A stretch of 6,369 nucleotides of DNA from Pseudomonadota bacterium. Lineage in GTDB: Bacteria > Myxococcota_A > Polyangia > Fen-1088. Shown one piece after another: positions 1 through 5,927 of this stretch. Position 1 is the first letter of the stretch, and every line of letters begins with the position of its first letter. The stretch lies in assembly GCA_023438785.1 (NCBI GenBank), contig JAEXQJ010000169.1:1-6369 (forward strand), written 5' to 3'. Both the position numbers and the translations under genes were made by a program. The notes under the pieces are model-generated. The model searched no databases and had not been told where the DNA came from. It saw nothing but the letters and a program-made list of their open reading frames with translations.

Positions 1-88
1 TGGCGTCCCGCCGAAAACGCTGCGCGTCCGCCCGCGCGCCTCGCCTCGTAGGAGCCTCGCAATCCAGCCCCTACGATTTCAGACCCCG

Positions 89-115
89 CCGCGATCGGCT
101 GGCGCCGAATCGCGG
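89..115 (-). terminator. Hairpin downstream of the cysteine-enzyme gene, possible terminator
   Basis: An inverted repeat pairs CCGCGATCGGC (89-99) with GCCG (104-107) and ATCGCGG (109-115), leaving one unpaired A at 108 and a 4-nt loop. It lies about 95 bp past the stop of the minus-strand gene. On that strand no T-run follows, so it is not a textbook intrinsic terminator. A second, weaker 7-bp inverted repeat (46-52 with 70-76) lies just beyond it. Confidence 0.35.
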
Positions 116-209
116 TCGGTCATTTAGTTTCATCATCGATGGGGCAAGCATACGCCACGGCCCTCTCCTCGCCTGTGACCCCGACCACGCACACGCCCCC
201 TGCCAGCGT

Positions 210-1031
210 CTACAGCACCTCGCGCGCCATGAACTTCTTGGCGCCCTGCTGACGTTTTCGCAAGGAGCCCGTGTAGACGTAGACCTCGTTGTAGTACGCG
301 TCGCAGATGACGGCGCCTTCGCCCCAAGGCTGGCCGACACCGGCCTGCTCGTTCTCGCGGCCAATGACCACGAATGCGTGGTCATCCGTGTGCATGACCT
401 CGATCGGCCTGATATGGACGGGGCACAAATCGCGCAAATAGAGATAGCAGACCGCCGCGTGCTCCTCGCAATTGCCAATGGCAATCTGGGAACCGCGAGC
501 CGCGACCCGCTCTTGTTCTTTCTGCTGGAAGAACTCGTGGCAACTCCAGTCCACGCACTTCTTCTCGGTCAGCCAGTGCATGAAATCGTTGGGTAACCCG
601 GCCATTCGGCGTGCGATGAGCGTGACTTCGGGTCCGAATACGGCGGCCGCAGCGAACGACACCCCGGCCGGACCGAACAATTGCAGCCCGAACCGCGCCA
701 GGCATTTGCGAGCGACGAACCGAGGATCCGACGTATCGTTGTTGAAATTGCCTGCCCCGATCCAGAGGACCCGGCGGGTGTAGGCGACGGCCGATTGTCC
801 CCAGAGCAGATGGAGTGAGCTTGAACCTGCCACGTCGACCTCCGAGATGAATTTGCGACGATAGTTTGATCCCCAGGCATTGGCAAAAAACTCCGACCTG
901 TCCCGCATGCGCTCGCGTCCAGCCATGAGCGGTCGTGCCGATTGAGCGTTTCCGGCGAGCGGGTCAGATTCATGTCCCATGCACATGCGGGATTGGCAGG
1001 CCGAGAGGGCCGGGTGGTCAACGGTATGCAC
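210..1031 (-). CDS. Transglutaminase/papain-like cysteine enzyme domain protein, possible toxin or effector
   Basis: The longest reading is 273 aa from a GTG. The C-terminal 90 residues carry a cysteine-enzyme signature: GNCEEHA with Cys188, DHAFVVIG with His218, and VICDAY with Asp244. The order Cys, His, Asp and the spacing fit the transglutaminase/papain-like superfamily, whose members cleave amide bonds or deamidate and cross-link glutamines. Similar GNC.EHA...DHAFVVIG layouts are familiar to me from secreted bacterial effectors and toxins, so such a role is possible but inferred. Residues 116-140 are hydrophobic and could be a buried helix or membrane segment. No signal peptide is seen. 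Start choice is uncertain: GTG at 1031, ATG at 980, 926 or 908 all lack a good ribosome binding site, and the sequence before residue 42 looks unlike protein, so 926 or 908 are attractive. The poor start and the transposase relic directly upstream allow that the gene lost its original 5' end. No immunity gene is visible downstream. Confidence 0.72.
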   Translation of the reverse strand: MHTVDHPALSACQSRMCMGHESDPLAGNAQSARPLMAGRERMRDRSEFFANAWGSNYRRKFISEVDVAGSSSLHLLWGQSAVAYTRRVLWIGAGNFNNDTSDPRFVARKCLARFGLQLFGPAGVSFAAAAVFGPEVTLIARRMAGLPNDFMHWLTEKKCVDWSCHEFFQQKEQERVAARGSQIAIGNCEEHAAVCYLYLRDLCPVHIRPIEVMHTDDHAFVVIGRENEQAGVGQPWGEGAVICDAYYNEVYVYTGSLRKRQQGAKKFMAREVL

Positions 1032-1050
1032 ACGGATCCGCGCCGGAGCG

Positions 1051-1204
1051 GCGTATGTACGCCGGCAACCGGAGAGGACCGCGCTGTATCGGCTCCTGCA
1101 GCAGGACCTGCTGACGTTCGCGCAGCAGTGGACCGATCCGTCGGAAGGGTACGCTGCCGGTGTTCGTTCTGGACGAGCCGCGCGGGTTCATGTGCTGCGC
1201 CCAG
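1051..1204 (+). pseudogene. IS91-type transposase N-terminal relic, frameshifted and truncated
   Basis: Frame 1 from 1051 to 1149 reads AAYVRRQPERTALYRLLQQD, followed by LLTFAQQWTDPSEG. Frame 2 from 1154 continues as LPVFVLDEPRGFMCCAQC. Joined across a frame change between 1149 and 1154, they match the layout I know for the N-terminus of IS91-family transposases: R.R.PE.TALYR, LLTF, a variable acidic stretch, LP.FV..E.R.FL.C, leading into the zinc-binding region. The zinc-binding cysteines, the HUH motif and the catalytic tyrosine do not follow in any frame, so only about 50 residues survive out of a protein usually near 400. IS91 elements move by rolling-circle transposition and do not make target duplications, so none is expected. 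It is non-functional. Identification is from pattern memory, without a database search. Confidence 0.6.
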
Positions 1205-1472
1205 TGCTTGCCGATCGTAGAAAGTCACCTGGCCGCTCCAGTTGCCCGAACGATGCTTGGCTCGTCCCCAACTGACATGTGTCGACCATCGAGGCGGCGA
1301 AAACTCCCGGTGCAGCTAGGTGCCGGAGGCCTAGAGGCGAGACCTGTCATCTTGCCTGGATCAGCGCGGGTCCACGGTCTCACGTTCCGTCGACGACCCT
1401 TGGGCCGGGCCGTCTAGGCGGGCATGCGACGGGCCCCTGTCGCCCAGGTCCATTCGACTGAATTTACTTGTG

Positions 1473-1501
1473 TTGACGAGCGATCGGTTGTTTGCTCTCG
1501 C
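1473..1501 (+). promoter_or_regulatory. Weak candidate promoter for the G1-like lipoprotein gene
   Basis: TTGACG at 1473-1478 is close to the consensus -35 box. A 17-bp spacer leads to TCTCGC (1496-1501), a poor -10 box. The region is locally AT-richer than the surroundings (about 1460-1495). The position, 37 bp before the start codon, is reasonable. The weak -10 means an activator or an alternative sigma factor would be needed if this is the real promoter. Confidence 0.25.
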
Positions 1502-1503
1502 AC

Positions 1504-1523
1504 TGTTGCAGCAACACGTTGCG
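1504..1523 (+). promoter_or_regulatory. GTTGC palindrome in the leader, candidate operator
   Basis: TGTTGC-A-GCAACA (1504-1516) is a perfect inverted repeat around a central A. A third GTTGC arm at 1518-1522 makes a second, overlapping dyad (GCAAC-AC-GTTGC). It sits between the candidate promoter and the ribosome binding site, where a repressor or an RNA stem would affect expression. No known regulator is assigned. Confidence 0.3.
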
Positions 1524-1525
1524 AC

Positions 1526-1532
1526 AAGGAGG
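1526..1532 (+). promoter_or_regulatory. Strong ribosome binding site that sets the lipoprotein start
   Basis: AAGGAGG lies 5 nt before the ATG at 1538. It is the best Shine-Dalgarno sequence in the window and selects this ATG over the upstream in-frame start at 1424, which would place 38 extra residues before the signal peptide. Confidence 0.8.
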
Positions 1533-1537
1533 AAACG

Positions 1538-2512
1538 ATGGAGCGTGAGTCGATAAGTAGCTGGTGCGGAATCCTATCTGGTCTTGGCATGTTGATTGTT
1601 GCAGGTTGCGAAGCACCTCCGAGCAACGAAGGTAGCGAGGACAGCGAAGCTGGATCGGCGCTAGAGCCGCGGACGCTGATCGAGCCGACTCCTGAGATGC
1701 TGGCCCGGGATTATGTGCCAACGCCAGGCGGACAATGGGTGCACAGAAGCTGCGTCATTGAGGTCGAGAACGGCGGCAGGGCGAAAACAGGGCGCCGCTG
1801 CGCATACAAACCAGGCCCCAAGAAACCCCTAAGGATTGCGACGGTCGAATCGGCGGTGAGCACGCCAGATCCCGCCATATCCTGGGCCTGGTACGCGAAC
1901 TCGTACAAGACGACGCCCGCCAGTCCCGGTTGGTATGACGGTTTCTACGCAATCTGGACTGTGCCCTCAAATCCGGTGAACGATGACGGTCAGACACTCC
2001 ATTACTTCCCAGGCCTCGAGAACTACACCGGAGCGCGCACCACAATCATTCAGCCTGTGCTCACATATTGGGCCGGGTCGTGGCTGATTGCGTCCTGGTG
2101 GGGACCGGATTCGAACGGGAACTACCAGCACTCGACGTTCATGACGGTGTCTCCGGGTGACCTGATTTGGGGTAACGCCTACGGAGGCGACTGCACGAGT
2201 GACGGTGTCTGCGATTGGTATATCAGCACGAGCAATATGTCGACCGGTTATGCGACGGCCCTGACTGTCAACACCGGCTTCACGTACGATTACGCGGCGC
2301 CCTGGGTGGAAGAGGTGTACAACATCACCCGCTGCAGTAATTTTCCTGCCTCGTCCATTTCCGCGTCGAGCGCACTGTTCGTCGGGCCGAACAACGTGGG
2401 CGATTCGGGGTCTTGGCTCTCGACCACGTATTCGAGTTCGAGTCCCAATTGCTCCCCGAGTGTGAGCATTTCGGGCTCAGCAACGACAATTTCGCAAACA
2501 ATTACGCCATAG
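1538..2512 (+). CDS. Secreted lipoprotein with a G1 glutamic-peptidase-like beta-sandwich domain
   Basis: A protein of 324 aa. Residues 1-24 form a lipoprotein signal (hydrophobic 11-22, lipobox VAGC with Cys24), so the mature protein is probably membrane-anchored or on the cell surface. Residues 25-50 are an acidic, Ser-rich linker. Residues 50-110 resemble a propeptide or small N-terminal region with Cys72 and Cys88. Residues 114-270 are rich in Trp, Tyr and Gly and carry FYAIWTVPS (137-144), GLENYTGARTTIIQPVL (159-175) and APWVEEV (254-260). G1 peptidases (eqolisins) use a catalytic Gln and Glu in comparable settings, with Glu in a W.VE context; here Gln172 and Glu258 or Glu259 are about 86 residues apart, close to the spacing I recall for that family. 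Other Cys (219, 225, 266, 305) suggest disulfides, consistent with export. The tail from 270 is Ser-rich. Peptidase activity is inferred; a lectin-like or non-catalytic relative is possible. Neighbours are transposase relics, and there is no operon partner. Confidence 0.85.
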   Translation: MERESISSWCGILSGLGMLIVAGCEAPPSNEGSEDSEAGSALEPRTLIEPTPEMLARDYVPTPGGQWVHRSCVIEVENGGRAKTGRRCAYKPGPKKPLRIATVESAVSTPDPAISWAWYANSYKTTPASPGWYDGFYAIWTVPSNPVNDDGQTLHYFPGLENYTGARTTIIQPVLTYWAGSWLIASWWGPDSNGNYQHSTFMTVSPGDLIWGNAYGGDCTSDGVCDWYISTSNMSTGYATALTVNTGFTYDYAAPWVEEVYNITRCSNFPASSISASSALFVGPNNVGDSGSWLSTTYSSSSPNCSPSVSISGSATTISQTITP

Positions 2513-2529
2513 GCTGAGCTCGACGGAGG

Positions 2530-2564
2530 GTATGACCGGGGTCGACAGTTGGCCCCGGTCATAC
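2530..2564 (+). terminator. Perfect 12-bp hairpin between convergent genes, likely terminator
   Basis: GTATGACCGGGG (2530-2541) pairs perfectly with CCCCGGTCATAC (2553-2564). As RNA, the inner bases can extend the stem by four pairs, including two G-U pairs, leaving a 3-nt loop. It begins 17 bp after the lipoprotein stop, and the next gene converges from the right. Neither strand has a T-run after the stem, so it may be a Rho-assisted or bidirectional terminator, or a stabilising 3' end, rather than a classic intrinsic terminator. Confidence 0.6.
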
Positions 2565-2800
2565 TTGGACCGGTGGATTGATGATGAAGGCAGCCCTTGA
2601 ACTGAGGTCAGGAGACGGCGCCGATCTGACGGAGAAGTCCCAAAGTGTCCGAATCCGTTCGATGCCACCCGTCGCTGATCGAGGGCCTGGCGGTGTGCCA
2701 CTGTGGTCGAGCGAGCCGCGGGGCTACAGGTTGAGCATGACGCGACGGAGGACGTCGCGGCGAGGGCTTGCTGAGTCTCGGATTGATCGACGGGCTGCCT

Positions 2801-2887
2801 TCAGTTGACCGGGGCGAGTTCCCGGACACGGTCCCTGGACCAGCCGGGCAGCAGACGCAAGAGATCGCGGATGCAGGCCAGCGGCTC
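2801..2887 (-). pseudogene. IS66-type transposase C-terminal relic
   Basis: The minus strand reads EPLACIRDLLRLLPGWSRDR, then VRELAPVN and a stop at 2801-2803. This fits the C-terminal element of IS66-family transposases, usually of the form dP.aYLrdlL.rLP, about ten residues, then eLlP..W. Only some 28 residues remain of a protein normally near 500 aa. The Trp expected after VN is replaced by a stop, and adding one base there would let a further Arg-rich stretch be read, so a small indel is likely. The DDE domain is absent because the next 5' sequence on this strand is the intact glycosyltransferase-like gene, whose stop is 4 bp away. No terminal repeats were recognised. The match is short and made from memory. 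Confidence 0.45.
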
Positions 2888-2891
2888 AGGG

Positions 2892-4586
2892 CTATTCTGA
2901 GTCGCGGCCGTGCGTGGCGGCCTGCCGCGAAGTAGGTGCGGAGCGCCGGAGCACCACCATCCGATCCTGCCGGAAGTCGCAGATCGTGTAGTGAGGCGAG
3001 CGGGCCTCGTGAACCACGCGCAACCCGGGGGCCTTCATCGCGCCCGGGAACCAGTCGGGGAAGATCGCGAAGAGGCCGGGCTGATGCCGGGCCATCACGA
3101 ACGGGAGCCCGCGCGCGAGCACGTCGTGGTTGTTGAGGCCCAGCAGATCGAGCACCGGACGCTGACCGAAGAAGCGCAGTGCACCCGCATCGTTGCCGGC
3201 GACCCACTCGTTCGGTTCCGCGTGGCTGGCCACCCATTGGCCGATGGCGACTTGGACCTCGTTGATGTTCTGGCAGTTCCACGCGTAGCGCTCGACGCTT
3301 TCCTTCATGCGGCGGGGCCACGCGGACACGGGGCCGGGCAGAGCCAGCAGCGCCGCCAGCAAGGCGAGCGGGCTCCGAGGACCGCCTTCGCGCCAGGCCC
3401 GGACAGCTCGCTCGCTCAGGGTTGCCGCGCCCAGCGCGGCCACAACCAGCACACAGGGCAGCGCGGGTTGCACGTAGCGATTCCAGAAGAAGGGCCACGG
3501 TTGCAGCAGATCGTGGGCCCACGTGATACCCGCTAGCCAGAGCAGCGGCCCAGCGAGGAGTAGCACGCGCGCGGCCTGTTTGGCTGGAGTGTGCGAGCGA
3601 AGCGATCGCCCCAGGGAAAGCATGCCCGCCGCCACGGCCAGCACGCCCGACCCCATCCAGAACCATGGCAGGTCCAGGAGCATGCGTCCGAGCACGACGA
3701 CGTCCGCCCACTGCTGCCAGAAGCCGCCATGATGCTTGGCATAGAACGTATTGGGCAAGGGTCGCCCGCTCACGTGCAGGCAGTAGAGCGCCCACGTGCC
3801 CAGGGCGATTGTGATGGGCAGCCCCAAGGAAAGCCACGCGCGCGTCGCTGACCGCTGGCGGGCCAGTACCCACGCGCCGAGGACCAGGGCCGGCACGGCC
3901 AGCGACAAAGCCTCGGGGCGGGCCAACGGCAAGAGCGCCAGCAGCACGCCCAAGCGCAGCGGTCGCGCCTCGGCCAGCGCGCGTATGGCGGCCAGCGCGA
4001 GGCCAGCCGTCAGCCAGACCTCCATCCCCGAAACCCGAGCAAAGCCCAGCGAGGGATCGACGCACACCAGGACGCCGGCGAGCCATGCCACCCGCGTGCT
4101 GTCCGTGAGATCACGAGTCACGCGGAAGGCCTGAACGGACGCGAACGTGGCGGTCAGGATGCCGAGCACCTTCACGGCCGTGACCAGGGGAAGTCCCAGC
4201 AGGTGATGGAGCCAGAAGATGGGCGTCAGGAGCAGAACCCAGAGGGGACTCGTGAACCCCGCCTCGGCCTGACCCGGGTTGTACGAGAACCCGGCGCCGC
4301 TGGCGAGCGAGCGCGCGTAGACCAGGTGAATCCACGCGTCGTCGAGCGGCAGGCCCGTCCAGGCCGCACCAGTTCCCGGCGCGCGCCCCAACATGAACCA
4401 CAACCCAAGCCCCAGATTGCACGCCCCTAGCACGAGCCAGGGCAACCATCGTTGGCGTCCGTCAGTCGCGCCCACCCGAGGCGCAGTCGCGCACCCCGAG
4501 GAGAAGCGGCCCCAGAATCGGCGGGGCAAGCCGAATGTTCGGTGATTCATTGGCTCGGGCCGGCCGCAGTGGCTGCCGCCGCTCAC
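2892..4586 (-). CDS. GT-C type membrane glycosyltransferase-like protein
   Basis: A 564-aa integral membrane protein. About 11-12 hydrophobic segments occur between residues 48 and 422, followed by a soluble C-terminal domain (about 425-564), presumably periplasmic. Diagnostic motifs are LDDAWIHLVYARSL (81-94), with an Asp pair in the first external loop, GFSYNPGQAEAGFTSPLW (99-116), SGMEVWL (186-192), RPEALSL (223-229), LPNTFYAK (277-284), RYVQPALP (370-377), and DAGALRFFGQRPVLDLLGL (466-484) in the soluble part. This set is typical of a widespread family of uncharacterised GT-C proteins related to protein mannosyltransferases and arabinofuranosyltransferases, which take sugars from polyprenyl-phosphate donors outside the membrane. 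The first-loop Asp is the expected catalytic or metal-linked residue. Acceptor and sugar are unknown. GTG at 4586 is preceded by AAAGG at a fair distance; ATG at 4550 (552 aa) is the alternative. The length is normal and the gene looks intact. It follows the unknown lipoprotein gene by 83 bp. Confidence 0.88.
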   Translation of the reverse strand: MSGGSHCGRPEPMNHRTFGLPRRFWGRFSSGCATAPRVGATDGRQRWLPWLVLGACNLGLGLWFMLGRAPGTGAAWTGLPLDDAWIHLVYARSLASGAGFSYNPGQAEAGFTSPLWVLLLTPIFWLHHLLGLPLVTAVKVLGILTATFASVQAFRVTRDLTDSTRVAWLAGVLVCVDPSLGFARVSGMEVWLTAGLALAAIRALAEARPLRLGVLLALLPLARPEALSLAVPALVLGAWVLARQRSATRAWLSLGLPITIALGTWALYCLHVSGRPLPNTFYAKHHGGFWQQWADVVVLGRMLLDLPWFWMGSGVLAVAAGMLSLGRSLRSHTPAKQAARVLLLAGPLLWLAGITWAHDLLQPWPFFWNRYVQPALPCVLVVAALGAATLSERAVRAWREGGPRSPLALLAALLALPGPVSAWPRRMKESVERYAWNCQNINEVQVAIGQWVASHAEPNEWVAGNDAGALRFFGQRPVLDLLGLNNHDVLARGLPFVMARHQPGLFAIFPDWFPGAMKAPGLRVVHEARSPHYTICDFRQDRMVVLRRSAPTSRQAATHGRDSE

Positions 4587-4669
4587 GTCGCTGCCTTTGT
4601 GAACATGGAGAGCTGCGCGGCCAGTTCCAGGAGGAAAGGCGGCGTCCTGGTCGACAGGGGGGCGTACTC

Positions 4670-5539
4670 CTAGTCGCCGAAGCAGAGATAGGTGGCGCCT
4701 TCGGGTCGAGCGCCCAGTCGGGTGAGTGACGTCGTGTCTGCACCTACGGTCAGGGTGGCGGGCCCAGGCGCAAAAACCCCGGCCGCGAACACCACGGGGA
4801 AGCTCGCCACGGCGGAAGAGCCGTCGAGATCGAACGTAATGGTGGTCGAGCCGCCGGCCTGGGCTCTGCTGAGGTCGCTTACCTTGCGCTCGGCGAGCGC
4901 GCCGAGCGGGCCAAGGAACAAACGGGAATCCGCGTAGGACCAGTCGTCGCGCGGGCGCGTGACCACCATGACGTCACCGTTCGGCAGTCCGGCCACATAC
5001 TCGACCACGACGTCCCCGGGTAGATTGCGAAGGGGCGAGGTCGCAATCGATCCGGCGGGCAGCATGGTGAGTTCTTCGCCGTCCTGGCCGATGACGAAAG
5101 TCTTGCGGTCGTTCAGCGTCCCACTGAACACGCCCATGCGCATGGTCCCGCCAGACGGAGTGTCAATCTGAAGCACGAAGGGCGGATCGTGTTCCCCCAC
5201 ACTGAACACGTAGAAGTCCGGTCCCGAGCCGGCGCCGTCGATACGCTGGCGCACCAGTTCCCCGCTGGCGTCCGAAACGAAGACCCGCTGCTCGTAGCCG
5301 TGTTGGTCCACGGCGTAGATCACGCCGGCCGCGCTCTGTCCTACAGCGATGACGGTTCCCAAGGTGATAGGCAGCGGTCTGGCCGCGAAGGGATCGCAAC
5401 CCACGAGGACGAGAGAGCCGGCCGCCTCGATTTCGGGCGACGCGGCCGAGCTGCCATCGTCCCGCACGGCCGACGTATCGGATCCCCCGCAGGCCAAGCT
5501 GGCGACGACGGGAAGCAGCCATATTCCCTGGATTCGCAT
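4670..5539 (-). CDS. Putative lipoprotein of unknown function
   Basis: A 289-aa protein that I do not recognise. It starts with a short signal (MRIQ, hydrophobic 6-16) ending in SLACGGS; Cys17 is the probable lipidation site, although Ser rather than Leu at -3 makes the lipobox atypical. A Ser/Ala/Asp linker (19-40) follows. The rest is predicted by eye to be almost entirely beta strands, with repeated patterns such as GVIYAVDQHG, FYVFSVGEHDPPFVLQID, KTFVIGQDGEEL and GDVVVEYVAGLPNGDVMVV, which could be a propeller-like or beta-sandwich fold. Cys48 and Cys286, near the two ends of the mature domain, could form a disulfide. No catalytic motif was seen. The start is the only ATG before the signal peptide, has no ribosome binding site, and lies 6 nt from a -10 box, suggesting leaderless expression. 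The glycosyltransferase-like gene follows in the same direction after 83 bp and may be cotranscribed. Confidence 0.82.
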   Translation of the reverse strand: MRIQGIWLLPVVASLACGGSDTSAVRDDGSSAASPEIEAAGSLVLVGCDPFAARPLPITLGTVIAVGQSAAGVIYAVDQHGYEQRVFVSDASGELVRQRIDGAGSGPDFYVFSVGEHDPPFVLQIDTPSGGTMRMGVFSGTLNDRKTFVIGQDGEELTMLPAGSIATSPLRNLPGDVVVEYVAGLPNGDVMVVTRPRDDWSYADSRLFLGPLGALAERKVSDLSRAQAGGSTTITFDLDGSSAVASFPVVFAAGVFAPGPATLTVGADTTSLTRLGARPEGATYLCFGD

Positions 5540-5545
5540 GGCAGG

Positions 5546-5575
5546 ATTCTACGCTCGGCTGCCGGAGCGCGCCAA
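5546..5575 (-). promoter_or_regulatory. Promoter for the unknown lipoprotein gene, leaderless arrangement
   Basis: On the minus strand TTGGCG (5570-5575) is separated by 18 bp from TAGAAT (5546-5551), both near the housekeeping sigma consensus. Only 6 nt (5540-5545) separate the -10 box from the ATG at 5539, so transcription would start at or next to the first base of the codon. The absence of a Shine-Dalgarno sequence agrees with a leaderless mRNA. Confidence 0.5.
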
Positions 5576-5927
5576 GCATCGGCTCGCCAGGCCGAGTGGC
5601 GCGACTCACATGCAGCAGAGGTCCGGGCGCGCCCGTCGATCGGGGGACGAGCTCGGGCACGCTATTCATCGCCACGCCTGTTCCCGGAACCATTCCCCCA
5701 AGGCGCGTCGAAACGCCTCTGAGCCTCGCCCGCGATGCCCTGTCGTAAACAACACGGGAGTGAAGGCGGACACGAAGGCCGCGTGGCTGATCTCGGTCGC
5801 CGATGCGCGCTGGGAGGGCCTCGCCGGCTATCCGGTTCGTTCAATGGTCTCGTGGAATGACATTTCGTCCGCTCGCTGGGGCCGCGACGGCGCCGTGGGG
5901 ACCGTCCGCCGGCCCCGTGGGTCACTC
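5576..5927. other. Intergenic stretch with no credible gene
   Basis: Open frames exist on both strands, as expected at this GC content, but their products are Arg/Pro/Ser-rich with no domain, no signal and no ribosome binding site. A weak inverted repeat, AGGCG (5701-5705) with CGCCT (5714-5718), is the only structure noted. A gene decayed beyond recognition is possible. Confidence 0.55.

Noticed and set aside
71..484. Minus-strand open frame of 137 codons at the left end
   Set aside because: Arg/Ser-rich product, out of frame with the catalytic motifs encoded in the same DNA.
569..1228. Minus-strand open frame of 219 codons overlapping the cysteine-enzyme gene
   Set aside because: Low-complexity Ser/Arg/Pro product with no motif; shadow of the 210-1031 frame and the IS91-type relic.
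2910..3536. Plus-strand open frame of 208 codons
   Set aside because: Antisense shadow of the glycosyltransferase-like gene, rich in Arg, His and Gln.
2608..4086. Minus-strand open frame of 492 codons
   Set aside because: Lies in another frame of the glycosyltransferase-like gene; its product is Arg/Gly/Pro-rich without motifs, whereas the overlapping frame has clear family motifs and membrane segments.
4627..4650. CCAGGA/TCCTGG 6-bp inverted repeat between the two minus-strand genes
   Set aside because: Short stem with a 12-nt loop and no T-run; weak as a terminator or attenuator.
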